From JAXMHQ01 sp046346665 (GTDB lineage: Bacteria > Verrucomicrobiota > Verrucomicrobiia > Limisphaerales > JAXMHQ01): a stretch of DNA of 64,000 nucleotides. The DNA is taken from contig JAXMHQ010000012.1 of NCBI GenBank assembly GCA_046346665.1, positions 54,328 through 118,327 on the forward strand. The letters are read 5' to 3'. Of the stretch, positions 63,251 to 64,000 are shown in pieces. Each line of letters opens with the position of its first letter. Within the stretch, counting starts at the first letter, position 1. The translations under genes and the position numbers were made by a program. Under the pieces are notes generated by a model that ran no database searches, was not told the DNA's origin, and saw only the letters and a program-made list of their open reading frames with translations.

Positions 63251-64000
63251 ATGAAAAACGTCCTGCCTGTTGTTCTGTCGGTCCTGGCGGTTGCCGCCGG
63301 CGGCTGCCACAAATCCCGTGAAGTCACGGCGCCCAACCTTCCGCCGGTCGCGGTCCGGGTCGAGACGGTCGAATCCCGCGAGCGCGCGTCGACGGAAGAC
63401 GTGGTGGGCACGGTGCGGCCGCGGTTGCATGCGGCGATCGGGGCGAAGATCAGCGGCCGGATCCGGCAGTTGCTGGTCGTGCCCGGGCAGCGGGTGCAGC
63501 CGGGCGAACTGCTGGCGGCGCTCGAGGCGGGCGAGATGCAGGCGCGCCTGGACCAGGCGCTCGCGGTGCGGGCGCAGGCGGAAGCGGATTTGAAGCGCTA
63601 CACGGCGCTCTACGACCAGAAGATCCTGTCGCCGGCGGAATTCGACGCGGCGCAATCCAGGTTCCGGATTGCGGACGCGGCGGCGAAGGAGGCGCAGGCG
63701 ATGATGGATTACACCCGGATCACGGCGCCGTTTGCGGGGGTGATCACGCGGAAGCTCGCGGATGTGGGCGACCTGGTGGGCGACCCGACGATGCCGAACC
63801 GGCCGATTTTGGAAATGGAAGATCCGACTGCGTTGCGGCTGGAGGCGGACGTGCCGGAGGCGGTGATCGGGAAACTGGCGGTGGGTGACAAACTGCCGGT
63901 GCGGATTGGATCGCTCGACGGAGAACTTGCGGGTGTGATCAGCGAGATAGCGCCGGCGGGCGATCCGAGCAGCCGGACATTTTTGGTGAAGCTGGATTTG
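63251..64000 (+). CDS. RND efflux periplasmic adaptor (partial, runs off the window)
   Basis: The frame is open from ATG 63251 to the window end, 250 codons. It encodes a lipoprotein (AAGGC, Cys19) of the HlyD/AcrA membrane-fusion family. The lipoyl half-motif GTVRPRLHAAIGAKISGRIR is followed by PGQRVQPGELLAALEAGE, a coiled-coil hairpin (about 95-155) and ITAPFAGVITRKLADVGDLV. An RND pump gene is expected to follow. It comes 13 bp after DUF2892 and probably extends the same operon. Confidence 0.93.
   Translation, partial: MKNVLPVVLSVLAVAAGGCHKSREVTAPNLPPVAVRVETVESRERASTEDVVGTVRPRLHAAIGAKISGRIRQLLVVPGQRVQPGELLAALEAGEMQARLDQALAVRAQAEADLKRYTALYDQKILSPAEFDAAQSRFRIADAAAKEAQAMMDYTRITAPFAGVITRKLADVGDLVGDPTMPNRPILEMEDPTALRLEADVPEAVIGKLAVGDKLPVRIGSLDGELAGVISEIAPAGDPSSRTFLVKLDL

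Overview
The window is GC-rich chromosomal DNA, most likely from the Verrucomicrobiota (a Pedosphaera/Limisphaera-like lineage). This rests on PEP-CTERM proteins, pseudopilin-like proteins, secreted proteins ending in an 'aromatic-aromatic-R-L' tail, planctomycete/verrucomicrobial-type propeller histidine kinases, GH29/GH5 glycosidases and very abundant short intergenic repeats. No phage genes, transposase, CRISPR array or rRNA were seen. Two tRNA genes are present, Arg-CCG and Leu-CAA. The assignment is by inference, because no marker gene search could be run.

Layout. 1-7.1 kb: a lexA-type repressor, a polysaccharide deacetylase, a TMEM175-like channel, an aldo/keto reductase, a quinone-reductase-like MDR enzyme and a DUF72 protein. 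7.6-12.8 kb: a DUF4097 protein, then a Nat-type ABC exporter whose last permease is fused to a CPBP intramembrane protease. 12.85-19.9 kb: metH and ppdK, divergently transcribed. 20.0-23.4 kb: a second ABC-2 exporter. 23.6-31 kb: a propeller sensor kinase, a Spy/LTXXQ-like protein, a small Cys protein, tRNA-Arg, a GH5 glycosidase, an SRPBCC protein. 31-36 kb: a CHAD protein, a BON lipoprotein, two large unknowns, tRNA-Leu. 36.5-44.7 kb (minus strand): GH5-GH29 operon, a lipoprotein, and an operon of one LTXXQ-rich secreted protein plus two tandem metallophosphoesterases, the second with a degenerate metal site. 44.8-47 kb: a two-component system divergent from that operon across a perfect palindrome. 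47-52 kb: secreted proteins, a pseudopilin, an FmdE-like protein and an alpha/beta hydrolase.

52-61.3 kb looks like an accessory block. It holds a double PEP-CTERM protein, two adjacent frameshifted genes, a DJ-1/PfpI protein, a trypsin-like protease, two paralogous CxxC membrane proteins, a cytochrome c and two SCO proteins. It is bracketed by the 3' end of the alpha/beta hydrolase (51890-51974) and a decayed second copy of that 3' end (61236-61321). After it come an ECF sigma/anti-sigma pair, rhodanese, DUF2892 and an RND efflux adaptor that runs off the right edge.

The most striking non-coding signal is a set of about ten unrelated 'word' repeats, each a short phrase repeated in near-tandem and usually present as an inverted pair in intergenic DNA. 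Several contribute the last codons and the stop codon of flanking genes. One palindromic word lies in frame inside metH. Two further families of hairpin elements, REP/MITE-like, are dispersed through the window and nest with the word repeats.
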